Part shown: positions 1 through 5,471 of the stretch, one piece after another
Position numbering within the stretch: the stretch's first letter is position 1
How the letters are laid out: each line of letters starts with the position of its first letter
DNA from: an uncultured Clostridia bacterium
GTDB lineage: Bacteria; Bacillota; Clostridia; Oscillospirales; Oscillospiraceae
Direction of reading: 5' to 3'
DNA length: 9,087 bases
Assembly: GCA_946619065.1 (NCBI GenBank)
Contig: CAMOLY010000036.1
Location: 1-9,087 of the forward strand
Translations under genes and position numbers: made by a program
The notes under the pieces: generated by a model
Databases searched by the model: none
What the model saw: only the letters and a program-made list of their open reading frames with translations
What the model was told of the DNA's origin: nothing

Positions 1-882
1 CAGGATCAGGGCGTGGGCGTCTACACGAAGGATTTCCATGAGGTCTATCAGCAGATCACCGCGGGGGGCGAGGGCGTTACCTGCTACACCTGCCACGGCA
101 ACGAGGCCGGCAATCAGGGAACCCTTCAGGTGACCCACACCTACGTCACCACGGCCCTGGGCGAAAACATGAAGGCCATTGACCCGGGCATGCTCTCCTG
201 CGGCCAGTGCCACATCGAGTATTACTTCACCGCTGTGGACAGCGATCAGGACGGCAAGCTGGACAACGAGGCCATGATGCCCTATCACAGCCTTGACGAG
301 ATGACCCCGGAGGCGATCCTGGCCTACTACGACGCGGCCCCGAACAAGGACGGCGGAACCGGCTTCTACGACTGGGTCCAGCCCAGCACCGGCGCCCATA
401 TGCTCAAGGCCCAGCACCCCGAGTTTGAAACCGTCCTCCAGGGCGTCCACGCGGCCAACGGCATGAGCTGCGCCGACTGCCACATGGAGATCAAAATGGG
501 CGAGGACGGCACGGTCTACCACAGCCACGAGCTGGTCAGCCCCCTGAAGAGCGAGGCCCTGCTCCAGTCCTGCGCGGTCTGCCATGAGGGCACCGACATG
601 ACGGCGAAGGTCCGCGCCATCCAGAGCCGCATCACCTCCCGGGAGACCAAGGTGGGCAACAGGCTCTCCGAGCTCAAGGACGCGCTGGCCCAGGCCGTCG
701 CGGACGGAAAGCTGCCCGAGGAGGAGCTGGAGGCGGTGCGCAAGCTCTACCGCGAGGCCCAGTGGTTCTTTGATTTCTGCTATGTTGAAAACTCCGAAGG
801 CGCGCATAACTCCGCGCTTTCCACCCGCTGCCTGAACACCGCCGAGGCAAAGATCGCGGAGGCGATGGAGCTGCTCGGCTGA
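1..882 (+). CDS. nrfA: Ammonia-forming cytochrome c nitrite reductase NrfA, C-terminal part (5' end outside window)
   Basis: NrfA reduces nitrite to ammonium with six electrons at the outer face of the membrane, usually fed by the quinol oxidase NrfH. The frame is open from base 1, so the start, any signal peptide and the CxxCK active-site haem lie upstream; 293 residues are visible. Four CxxCH haem sites are seen at 82-96, 199-213, 469-483 and 571-585, matching haems 2-5 in order and spacing. Counting from base 1, CGQCHIEYYF carries the expected calcium ligand Glu73 and active-site Tyr74. LKAQHPEFE supplies Lys136, Gln138 and active-site His139, so this is the common KxQH calcium-binding form. 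The helical C-terminus ends in the family-like ENSxGAHN motif. Two extra cysteines (Cys260, Cys277) near the end belong to no haem motif. A terminator follows, then two haem-attachment genes that this enzyme would need. The family call is firm. Confidence 0.95.
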   Translation, partial: QDQGVGVYTKDFHEVYQQITAGGEGVTCYTCHGNEAGNQGTLQVTHTYVTTALGENMKAIDPGMLSCGQCHIEYYFTAVDSDQDGKLDNEAMMPYHSLDEMTPEAILAYYDAAPNKDGGTGFYDWVQPSTGAHMLKAQHPEFETVLQGVHAANGMSCADCHMEIKMGEDGTVYHSHELVSPLKSEALLQSCAVCHEGTDMTAKVRAIQSRITSRETKVGNRLSELKDALAQAVADGKLPEEELEAVRKLYREAQWFFDFCYVENSEGAHNSALSTRCLNTAEAKIAEAMELLG

Positions 883-902
883 TCCGAGCCTGAGCTGCAG
901 CG

Positions 903-942
903 CAGGGAGAAGCAAAGCGCCCTTTGCTTCTCCCTGTTTTTT
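903..942 (+). terminator. Intrinsic terminator between nrfA and resB
   Basis: A perfect 15-bp stem (903-917 with 922-936) with a CGCC loop is followed by six T residues (937-942). It lies 20 bp after the nrfA stop and 30 bp before the resB start. No convincing promoter fits between it and resB, so it may be leaky and set a lower level of the maturation genes relative to nrfA. Confidence 0.9.
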
Positions 943-972
943 GAACGGACCTGTGTGAAAGGAATGCTGCCG

Positions 973-2241
973 ATGAAAAAAATCCTGCGATTTCTCAAGT
1001 CGATGAAGCTGGCGATCCTCCTGCTGCTGGTGCTTGCCGCAGCCTGTGTGGTCGGCAGCGTGATCCCGCAGCGGCAGGCGGCGGACTGGTATCTGGAGAC
1101 CTACGGGCTGCGCTCCGGCGCGCTGATTCTCGGCACCTGGTCCGACGACGTCTTCCACAGCACCTGGTTCCTGGTCCTGACGGTTCTGCTGCTCTGCGAC
1201 CTGCTCTGGTGCAACCTCAGCCGGATCCCCGGCCTGGTGCGCCGGACCGCGGCCTTCGGCACCCCGGACCGTCTCGACGTCCGCGCCGCCCCGGCGCGGT
1301 TTGAGACCGCGGCCGACCCGGAGCCGGTCTTCCGCCGCCTTTCCATGCCGAAGCCGAAGCGGCTTGTGCGCGACGGCAAAGAGCTTCTGTTCTCCGTCCG
1401 GGGCCGGGCCGGCTTCTGGGGCGCCTGGGTGACGCATCTGGGCATTTTTCTGCTGATCATTGGCTTTGCCCTGGGTCAGGCGACCAAGCGGGAGTTCACC
1501 GTCAGCGGCGTCCCCGGCCAGACGCTTCCGGTGGGGGATACGGGCTGGCTGCTGCAGATCGACGATTTTGACGTCGAATTCACCGAATCCGGCGCTCCCA
1601 AACAGTTTTCCTCCGCCCTGACGATGCTGGATCCCGACGGAAAGGCCGAGCGCGGGACGGCCAGCGTCAACCACCCGGCCACCCTCGGCGGCTTCAAGAT
1701 CTACCAGAACTCCACCGGCACCGCGGCCCGCGTCACGGTGACCCGGAACGGGGAGCTGGTCCAGGACGAGATCCTCTGCGCCGGCGACTACTGCTACGTC
1801 CTCGATACACCGATGGCCCTGATCTTTGAGGGTTATCTGCGGCAGGGTCTGGAGCGGGACGACGGCGTCCGGACCGACGCCTATGCCTGGTCCACCTGGT
1901 ATGACGGCGTTTCCGGCGAGACCAGGTACCAGCCGGAGGGGGAGGCGGCCATTCAGACCGAGACCGTCACGGTCCGCTTCTCCGAGCCCCAGAGCTTTAC
2001 CCTTCTTGTGCTCAAGCAGGAGCGCTTCGGCGGGCTTGCCCTGCTGGGCGGACTGGTGACCCTGCTGGGTCTGGTGCTCAGCTTCTATTTCCAGCCCAAG
2101 CGGGTCTGGGCGGAGCGGAGCGGGGAAACCTGGACCGTCTGCGGCGCCTGCAGCAAGGGCGGCTCCCTGTTCTGCGACCGCCTGCGCGAGGCGGTGAAAT
2201 CCGAAGCCGAGAGAGAGGAGACAGAACATGCTGAAGGTTGA
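973..2241 (+). CDS. resB: ResB-like System II cytochrome c biogenesis protein (Ccs1)
   Basis: ResB/Ccs1 works with CcsA/ResC to carry haem across the membrane and attach it to CxxCH apocytochromes. The protein has 422 residues. Hydrophobic segments lie at about 11-30, 64-81, 152-170 (containing His155) and 352-374, with a long external domain between the third and fourth; this is the ResB layout. Typical features include NHPATLGGFKIYQNSTG (about 233-249) in the external domain and the QPKRVWA exit from the last segment. I chose the ATG at 973 because MKKILRFLKSMK leads straight into the first membrane helix and an AAAGGA-type ribosome binding site sits at 958-963. GTG 955 and ATG 964 are in frame but overlap or lie too near that site. 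The 3' end overlaps the next gene by 14 bp, so the two are co-translated. The family call is firm; resB and ccs1 are both used as names. Confidence 0.92.
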   Translation: MKKILRFLKSMKLAILLLLVLAAACVVGSVIPQRQAADWYLETYGLRSGALILGTWSDDVFHSTWFLVLTVLLLCDLLWCNLSRIPGLVRRTAAFGTPDRLDVRAAPARFETAADPEPVFRRLSMPKPKRLVRDGKELLFSVRGRAGFWGAWVTHLGIFLLIIGFALGQATKREFTVSGVPGQTLPVGDTGWLLQIDDFDVEFTESGAPKQFSSALTMLDPDGKAERGTASVNHPATLGGFKIYQNSTGTAARVTVTRNGELVQDEILCAGDYCYVLDTPMALIFEGYLRQGLERDDGVRTDAYAWSTWYDGVSGETRYQPEGEAAIQTETVTVRFSEPQSFTLLVLKQERFGGLALLGGLVTLLGLVLSFYFQPKRVWAERSGETWTVCGACSKGGSLFCDRLREAVKSEAEREETEHAEG

Positions 2242-3043
2242 AAACGTCCTGTTCACGGCCGCCATGTGCCTGTATTTCGCGGCGATGATTGTCTACTTCC
2301 TGTTCACCGCCCTGAAAAAGGAGAAGCTTTCCAAGCTTGCTATCGGCGTTCAGGCCCTGGCCCTGCTGCTGCACACGGCGGCCCTGGTCTGCCGCGGCAT
2401 CGGCGCGGGCAGGCTGCCGCTGACCAACCAGTACGAGTTTGCCGCCAGCTTTGCCTGGGGCCTGTGCCTGGTGAGCCTGATCTTTATTCTGAAATTCCGC
2501 TTCCCGGTGCTCGGCGCCTTCCTGACCCCGCTGATTTTCCTGGTCATCGGCTATGCCGCCATGCAGAGCCGGGAGGTCAAGGATCTGATGCCCTCGCTCC
2601 GGAGCAACTGGCTGGGCTTCCACGTCTCCACGGCAATCATCGCCTACGGCTCCTTCGGCGTCAGCGCGGTGGTCTCGGCCATCTTCCTGTGCCGGACCCG
2701 GATGCGGGATGAGAGCTTCTGGGGCCAGCACGTACCGAACCGGGAAAAGCTGGATCTGATCAGCTACCGCAGCGTCTGCCTGGGTCTGCTCTTTCTGACC
2801 TTTACGATCCTGACCGGCGCAATCTGGGCCGAGCGGGCCTGGGGCAGCTACTGGTCCTGGGACCCGAAGGAGACCTGGTCGCTGATCACCTGGATCATCT
2901 ATGCGGTCTATCTGCATCTGCGGGTCAACCGCGGCTGGCGCGGGACCTCCGCCGCCGTCTTCGCGGTGATCGGCTTCGTCTGTGTGCTGTTCACCTACGT
3001 CGGCGTGAATACCCTTCTGCCCGGCATCCACAGTTACAAGTAG
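2228..3043 (+). CDS. ccsA: CcsA/ResC haem-handling cytochrome c assembly protein
   Basis: This is the haem-binding partner of ResB in System II cytochrome c synthesis and a member of the CcmC/CcmF/CcsA haem-handling family. The 271-residue polytopic protein carries the diagnostic tryptophan-rich motif WGSYWSWDPKETWSLITW at 205-222, which presents haem at the outer face. Candidate haem-ligand or conserved histidines are His49, His132 in FHVSTAIIAYG, His230, and His268 in the C-terminal LPGIHSYK. LPLTNQYEF (63-71) is also family-like. The start is supported by GAGGAG at 2215-2220, 7 bp before ATG 2228, inside the end of resB. Databases call this family CcsB, CcsA or ResC, so the symbol is a matter of convention. 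The likely client is the multihaem NrfA encoded just upstream. The thiol-reducing partners (ResA, CcdA) are not in the window. Confidence 0.95.
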   Translation: MLKVENVLFTAAMCLYFAAMIVYFLFTALKKEKLSKLAIGVQALALLLHTAALVCRGIGAGRLPLTNQYEFAASFAWGLCLVSLIFILKFRFPVLGAFLTPLIFLVIGYAAMQSREVKDLMPSLRSNWLGFHVSTAIIAYGSFGVSAVVSAIFLCRTRMRDESFWGQHVPNREKLDLISYRSVCLGLLFLTFTILTGAIWAERAWGSYWSWDPKETWSLITWIIYAVYLHLRVNRGWRGTSAAVFAVIGFVCVLFTYVGVNTLLPGIHSYK

Positions 3044-3056
3044 AGCAAATAAAGTC

Positions 3057-3098
3057 GCCCGATCTCCCGGAAATCCGGAAGATCGGGCTTTCGTTTTT
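3057..3098 (+). terminator. Intrinsic terminator after ccsA
   Basis: GCCCGATCT (3057-3065) pairs with AGATCGGGC (3080-3088). After one C-A mismatch the stem continues as CCGG/CCGG around an AAAT loop. TTTCGTTTTT follows (3089-3098). It starts 13 bp after the ccsA stop and ends the nrfA-resB-ccsA block. Confidence 0.88.
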
Positions 3099-3261
3099 CA
3101 TACTGAACGCCATTAAAATGCTTTAAAAAGCATTTTATAGCGCCAAAGGCGCGTTGGCGTTCGCATGAGACGGGTTTTGTGCCGCAGGCACAAAATGGCA
3201 GCGTGCGAAGCACGGTGCGCTCCCATTAAAATCTAAAGGTTTTAATGGGAGCCTAGTATCA
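3098..3261. repeat. Hairpin-array element A (MITE-like, non-coding)
   Basis: Successive perfect inverted repeats fill this stretch. GAACGCCA (3105-3112) pairs with TGGCGTTC (3155-3162) and encloses two hairpins, 3114-3137 and GCGCC-AAA-GGCGC (3140-3152), giving a three-way junction. Next come TTTTGTGCC-GCA-GGCACAAAA (3175-3195), CGTGC-GAA-GCACG (3202-3214) and a 13-bp stem pairing 3219-3231 with 3240-3252. The element opens with TTCATACT (3098 onward) and ends with CTAGTATCA (3253-3261), so its ends can pair through ATACT/AGTAT. No reading frame with coding character crosses it. The array at 7503-7697 has the same opening, the same type of first hairpin and a related end, so the two look like one family. 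Strand and mobility are unknown. Confidence 0.6.
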
Positions 3262-3268
3262 GTAATTC

Positions 3269-3450
3269 CGTAGTGGCCGCTGACCACAGCGGCCATAACC
3301 CCCGCCGAAAGGACCCGGGCAGGAAGAACAGGGGAAAGCGCTTCGCGCCATGGCCCGTGTGGTCACGGGCCACTACGGCGGTTACGAAATTATCGTAGTG
3401 GCCGTTGACCACAACGGCCATGTCCCCGCAAAGCGCTTCGCGCCATGGCC
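3269..3450. repeat. Three-copy family of covarying 9-bp hairpins plus 21-bp direct repeat
   Basis: Three copies share GTAG-TGGCC-N4-ACCA-N4-GGCCA. Copy 1 is 3274-3295 (TGGCCGCTG stem), copy 2 is 3399-3420 (TGGCCGTTG) and copy 3 is inverted at 3351-3372 (TGGCCCGTG read on the minus strand). The variable stem bases always change on both arms, so pairing is kept. A 21-bp identical sequence containing AGCGCTTCGCGCC follows at 3335-3355 and 3430-3450. No gene is seen here. This looks like a mosaic of REP-type palindromic units. Confidence 0.6.
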
Positions 3451-3456
3451 GCTGCT

Positions 3457-3617
3457 CTAGTGTTCCGTTAAGCCTAAAAATGGCATGATCTGCGGCGCAG
3501 AATTCCGCCATACTTCGTTGTCGTCCTTGCCGGGCGTCAGCCCGCCTGCGTCCTCCGCCTCGTCTGGCGAAACCCTGCTTGCAGCTCTTACAACTTTTAG
3601 ACTTTCCGGAACACTAG
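3457..3617. mobile_element. 161-bp MITE-like element with 23-bp imperfect terminal inverted repeats
   Basis: The left end (3457-3479) begins CTAGTGTTCCG and the right end (3595-3617) finishes CGGAACACTAG. Over 23 bp the ends match in inverse orientation at 20 positions. The 115-bp interior has no convincing gene. The right end runs into CTAGTATCA (3614-3622), the same 9-mer as at 3253-3261, and this contains the stop codon of the ECF S-component gene read on the minus strand. A non-autonomous transposon-like unit is the simplest reading. I see no clean target-site duplication beyond the CTAG contained in the ends. Confidence 0.5.
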
Positions 3618-3619
3618 TA

Positions 3620-4153
3620 TCAATGTTTTTTTGCGATTTCCGTCTCCAGCCGCCGCAGAAGCTGGGTCAGCGGCAGGATCAGCGTGCCGAGGGCGAGATT
3701 TCCGATGGCGTGGTTGATGTCCCAGGGCAGCCCGATCTGAATCCAGGTGAGCGTCCGCCTCCAGTCTCCGCCCAGGAAGGCGTAGCACTGAAAGGGGGCG
3801 TACAGACTCCCGTAGGCCAGCCCGAAGAGACCGCAGACGGCGGCATAGACCGGGACCTGCAGCCAGGCCGGCATGTTCTTCGGCAGCAGCATGGTCACGC
3901 CCCAGAGAATCGGCCAGAGATACAGATAGGGGATCCACCAGAGGCCGAAGCCCGTGATCAGTCCCTCCAGAAAGCAGAAGAGGAGGATCGGGATCAGGGC
4001 GTATTTCCGGTAGACCAGGGTGTAGACCATCGTGAGCGCGCTCACCAGCTCCACGTTCGGCAGCGCCTCCAGGGCGAGCTTGGAGGCAAGCTGAATGACG
4101 GCCAGCATCGGGAAGAGGATGAGATGAAACAGGTCGAGCTTCCGACAGGCCAT
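3620..4153 (-). CDS. ECF transporter S component, probably for cobalamin or another cobamide
   Basis: S components are small membrane proteins that bind a vitamin and dock on a shared EcfA-EcfA'-EcfT energising module. This one has 177 residues and about six hydrophobic segments (near 9-30, 35-50, 52-72, 74-93, 97-117 and 140-167). Small-residue and aromatic stretches such as LPNVELVSALTMVY and GLWWIPYLYLWP resemble the S-component fold. The ATG lies 1 nt after the stop of the DUF4430 lipoprotein with only a weak AAGG upstream, so translation is probably coupled. Substrate evidence is contextual: the shared transcript begins with a cobalamin riboswitch and the first gene encodes a transcobalamin-like domain. 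That points to a CbrT-like role, but no substrate-specific residue can be read here. The energising genes are not in the window. The stop codon lies inside a repeated 9-mer at the edge of the downstream MITE-like element. Confidence 0.82.
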   Translation of the reverse strand: MACRKLDLFHLILFPMLAVIQLASKLALEALPNVELVSALTMVYTLVYRKYALIPILLFCFLEGLITGFGLWWIPYLYLWPILWGVTMLLPKNMPAWLQVPVYAAVCGLFGLAYGSLYAPFQCYAFLGGDWRRTLTWIQIGLPWDINHAIGNLALGTLILPLTQLLRRLETEIAKKH

Positions 4154-4154
4154 C

Positions 4155-4706
4155 TCAGCCCTTGGTTGCGACCATTGCGTAGACCGCGCCGTCGGTGATT
4201 GCGGTGGAATCCACGCCGGTCATGGCGTATTCGCCGTTTTCGTAGAAGGCCCAGTACATTCCGTCCGCGTTGTAGTCCAGGGTTTCACCGCAGACGGTTG
4301 TGACATAGAGTCCGTAATCCCCCTGCTCGCCTTCCACCAGATCCAGGCCGGTCAGCGCTTCGCCGACGGTGGTTGCGTCCGTGTGGATCAGATAGGAGGT
4401 CTTCTCGCCCGCCCGGTTCTGAACGTCGAAGCGGAAGCTCAGCTTTCCTTCGCCCAGCTCAGACGGAGCCGGCTCCGTCTCGGTCGGGGTTTTGCTCTCT
4501 TCCCCGGTGTTTGCCGGAGCCGGCTCCGTCTCGGTCGGGGTTTTGCTCTCTTCCCCGGTGTTTGCCGGAGCCGCCGAAGCGGTAGCCGGGCGTTCCGTTG
4601 CCGGGGTTTTGGTGGTTCCTTTTTTCGCGCATCCGCTCAGCGCCGCCGCCGCAAGCAGCACCGTCAGGATGAGACACAAAAGAACGACGATTTTCCTGTG
4701 TTTCAT
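4155..4706 (-). CDS. DUF4430 (transcobalamin C-terminal-like) surface lipoprotein
   Basis: The 183-residue protein begins with a lipoprotein signal: MKHRK, a hydrophobic run, then the lipobox LSGC with Cys26 as the lipidated residue. Residues about 27-82 form a Thr/Pro/Glu linker containing a perfect 17-residue tandem repeat. Residues about 83-183 match DUF4430, a domain related to the C-terminal cobalamin-closing domain of transcobalamin and intrinsic factor; GMYWAFYENGEYAMTGVD (149-166) and ITDGAVYAMV (170-179) are typical. The start at 4706 is preceded by AAAGGAG 8 nt upstream. A longer in-frame ORF reaches 4952 but would run through the riboswitch and put the signal peptide inside the protein. 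I infer an outer-face cobamide-capturing lipoprotein that hands ligand to the S component encoded next. The domain assignment is good, while the ligand is inferred from the riboswitch. Confidence 0.87.
   Translation of the reverse strand: MKHRKIVVLLCLILTVLLAAAALSGCAKKGTTKTPATERPATASAAPANTGEESKTPTETEPAPANTGEESKTPTETEPAPSELGEGKLSFRFDVQNRAGEKTSYLIHTDATTVGEALTGLDLVEGEQGDYGLYVTTVCGETLDYNADGMYWAFYENGEYAMTGVDSTAITDGAVYAMVATKG
4464..4572 (-). repeat. 51-bp perfect tandem repeat in the lipoprotein linker
   Basis: Units begin at 4465 and 4516 with a partial third at 4567; the match with period 51 is exact from 4464 to 4572. It encodes a repeated TGEESKTPTETEPAPAN block in the stalk between the lipid anchor and the DUF4430 domain. 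The exact nucleotide identity suggests a recent expansion and likely length variation among strains. Confidence 0.95.
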
Positions 4707-4733
4707 GATGTGTTCTCCTTTGTTGTAATTTGA

Positions 4734-4810
4734 CCGCCTGCCGGCGGCCTGAGGCAAAGGCTCTGCCGCACCCGGGAAGCGAAAACCTTCCCGACAGGGG
4801 GGACCCTGTC
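4734..4810 (-). promoter_or_regulatory. Probable expression platform of the cobalamin riboswitch
   Basis: Between the aptamer and the lipoprotein ribosome binding site are three stems: 4793-4799 with 4804-4810, 4773-4779 with 4787-4793, and 4734-4738 with 4743-4747. The 10-mer GGCAAAGGCT (plus-strand reading) of the P1 closing strand at 4828-4837 recurs exactly at 4753-4762, so the 5' P1 strand could pair with either copy. No U tract follows the last hairpin, which argues against simple intrinsic termination. The mechanism is an inference. Confidence 0.45.
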
Positions 4811-4828
4811 CCGGAGCTCGCGGCGGCG

Positions 4829-5011
4829 GCAAAGGCTTGGGCCAGTCTTCCGGCTGATGGCGGACCGGGACAGCCTTCTCAGAGCGGAGCTCCAATGGCT
4901 GTCTGCCCTGCGGCGGGCAGCGTCCCGGTCGGAAAATGCCAACGACGGCCACGGTCTGGCGCAGGATTTGGACCTGCTTCCTGATTGAGCACGCTGTGCA
5001 CCCGGCTTTGC
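4829..5011 (-). ncRNA. Cobalamin (B12) riboswitch aptamer
   Basis: Read on the minus strand, the leader contains the two conserved parts of a cobalamin aptamer. At 4981-4959, GGAAGCAGGTCCAAATCC resembles the consensus GGGAA-GGTGAAAATCC core, followed by a CCGTGGCC segment like the CCGCCACTG box. At 4855-4840, AGCCGGAAGACTGGCC matches the B12 box AGYCAGGAGACCTGCC at most positions. GCAAAG (5011-5006) can pair with CTTTGC (4834-4829) as P1. It lies between a near-consensus promoter and the DUF4430 lipoprotein. By eye only; a covariance-model scan was not possible. Confidence 0.82.
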
Positions 5012-5017
5012 AGGGAG

Positions 5018-5047
5018 ATTATACCGCCGCCCCGCCGACTTTGTCAA
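5018..5047 (-). promoter_or_regulatory. Sigma-A-type promoter of the cobamide uptake operon
   Basis: On the minus strand, TTGACA (5047-5042) and TATAAT (5023-5018) are both consensus hexamers, separated by 18 bp. Transcription would begin near 5011, exactly at the 5' strand of riboswitch P1. The -35 hexamer lies inside the outer edge of a 93-bp duplicated segment. Confidence 0.88.
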
Positions 5048-5059
5048 GCAGACAATCAA

Positions 5060-5084
5060 GGGGCGGCCCTGTACGGGCCGCCCC
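5060..5084 (-). terminator. Duplicated GC-rich hairpin (copy of the P-loop gene terminator)
   Basis: GGGGCGGCCC (5060-5069) pairs perfectly with GGGCCGCCCC (5075-5084) around a 5-nt loop. On the minus strand it is followed by TTGATTGTC, a weaker T tract than in copy 2. It sits 13 bp upstream of the cobamide operon -35 and may insulate that operon from read-through. Confidence 0.65.
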
Positions 5085-5096
5085 CGATATTCAGTG

Positions 5097-5132
5097 TCAG
5101 ATGTATTGCTTCATTTCCTCCGGCATCACGGC
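5097..5132 (-). pseudogene. 3'-end remnant of a P-loop gene copy
   Basis: This encodes AVMPEEMKQYI and a TGA stop, identical in protein to the end of the intact gene at 5528-5938. The rest of this copy is missing: the sequence changes to a REP-like hairpin from 5134. Confidence 0.75.
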
Positions 5133-5134
5133 GT

Positions 5135-5192
5135 TCAATCAGGGGACGGTTCTATGATTGGCGGCTCAATCAGAGAACCGTCCCCTGATTGA
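5135..5192. repeat. REPIN-like hairpin of two inverted AGGGGACGGTTCT motifs
   Basis: Bases 5135-5160 and 5167-5192 are inverted repeats that match at 25 of 26 positions around a 6-nt GCGGCT loop. The core AGGGGACGGTTCT resembles REP-type palindromes that in clostridia and other bacteria accompany Y1 (RAYT, IS200-like) transposases. No transposase is present in this window. Confidence 0.8.
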
Positions 5193-5207
5193 TCTTGATT
5201 GACGAAC

Positions 5208-5444
5208 TCAGTCCCACGATTGATGAGATACTGCTTTGCAATTGTTGGGAAGATTCTCTACATAGTATTCTCCGCTTCCTAAATCAGAAAAGGAAAACTG
5301 ATAAGAAATCCCCGGAAATGCTTTCAGGGCAGCAACTGCAGTATGTCTACTCTCCGAAAACATAACCGATGCTTCACATGAGCGCTCATGCAAATGGAAG
5401 TCCAGCAGTGAAGAACATAATTGTGTCTGCGAATCATCTGCTAA
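5208..5444 (-). pseudogene. Fragment of an unknown gene between REP-like motifs
   Basis: On the minus strand an open frame of 78 codons runs from the edge of the third REP-like motif (a TGA sits just upstream, within it) to a TAA/TGA-type stop at 5208-5210. It has no ATG with a ribosome binding site near its start; only TTG at 5393 could serve. The sequence, including VAALKAFPGISYQFSFSDL, reads like a real protein piece rather than noise, and the stretch is visibly AT-richer than the flanking genes. I do not recognise the family. Best read as the truncated 3' end of a foreign gene carried in with the repeats. A small intact protein is possible but less likely. Confidence 0.4.
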
Positions 5445-5470
5445 TCAATCAGGGGACGGTTCTCTGATTG
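5445..5470. repeat. Third REP-like motif, single copy
   Basis: This 26-mer is identical to the reverse complement of 5167-5192 and has the same orientation as 5135-5160. It directly abuts copy 2 of the 93-bp duplication, so the insert 5134-5471 is bounded on both sides by the motif. Confidence 0.85.
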
Positions 5471-5471
5471 A

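Larger units (their letters stand above)
5041..5133. repeat. 93-bp direct duplication, copy 1
   Basis: Bases 5041-5133 match 5472-5564 at 89 of 93 positions, offset 431 bp. The segment holds the last 11 codons and stop of the P-loop gene, its GC-rich hairpin terminator and the TTGACA hexamer. Copy 1 ends abruptly at the REP-like hairpin, copy 2 continues into the intact gene. Confidence 0.93.

Noticed and set aside
955..972. Earlier GTG 955 or ATG 964 as start of resB
   Set aside because: They overlap or lie too close to the AAAGGA ribosome binding site; ATG 973 has the right spacing and gives a typical N-terminus.
2078..3031. 317-codon open frame on the minus strand opposite ccsA
   Set aside because: Antisense to an unmistakable CcsA gene with its WWD motif; composition is Gln/Asp/Ala/Pro-rich noise.
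3098..3460. CRISPR array
   Set aside because: The repeated units are irregularly spaced palindromes in both orientations, with no constant spacer length and no cas genes nearby.
3242..3511. 89-codon open frame on the minus strand in the repeat block
   Set aside because: It consists of the repeated hairpin units themselves and has no ribosome binding site or protein-like pattern.
4707..4952. N-terminal extension of the DUF4430 lipoprotein to an ATG at 4952
   Set aside because: It would translate the riboswitch and bury the signal peptide; ATG 4706 has a good ribosome binding site and begins the lipoprotein signal.
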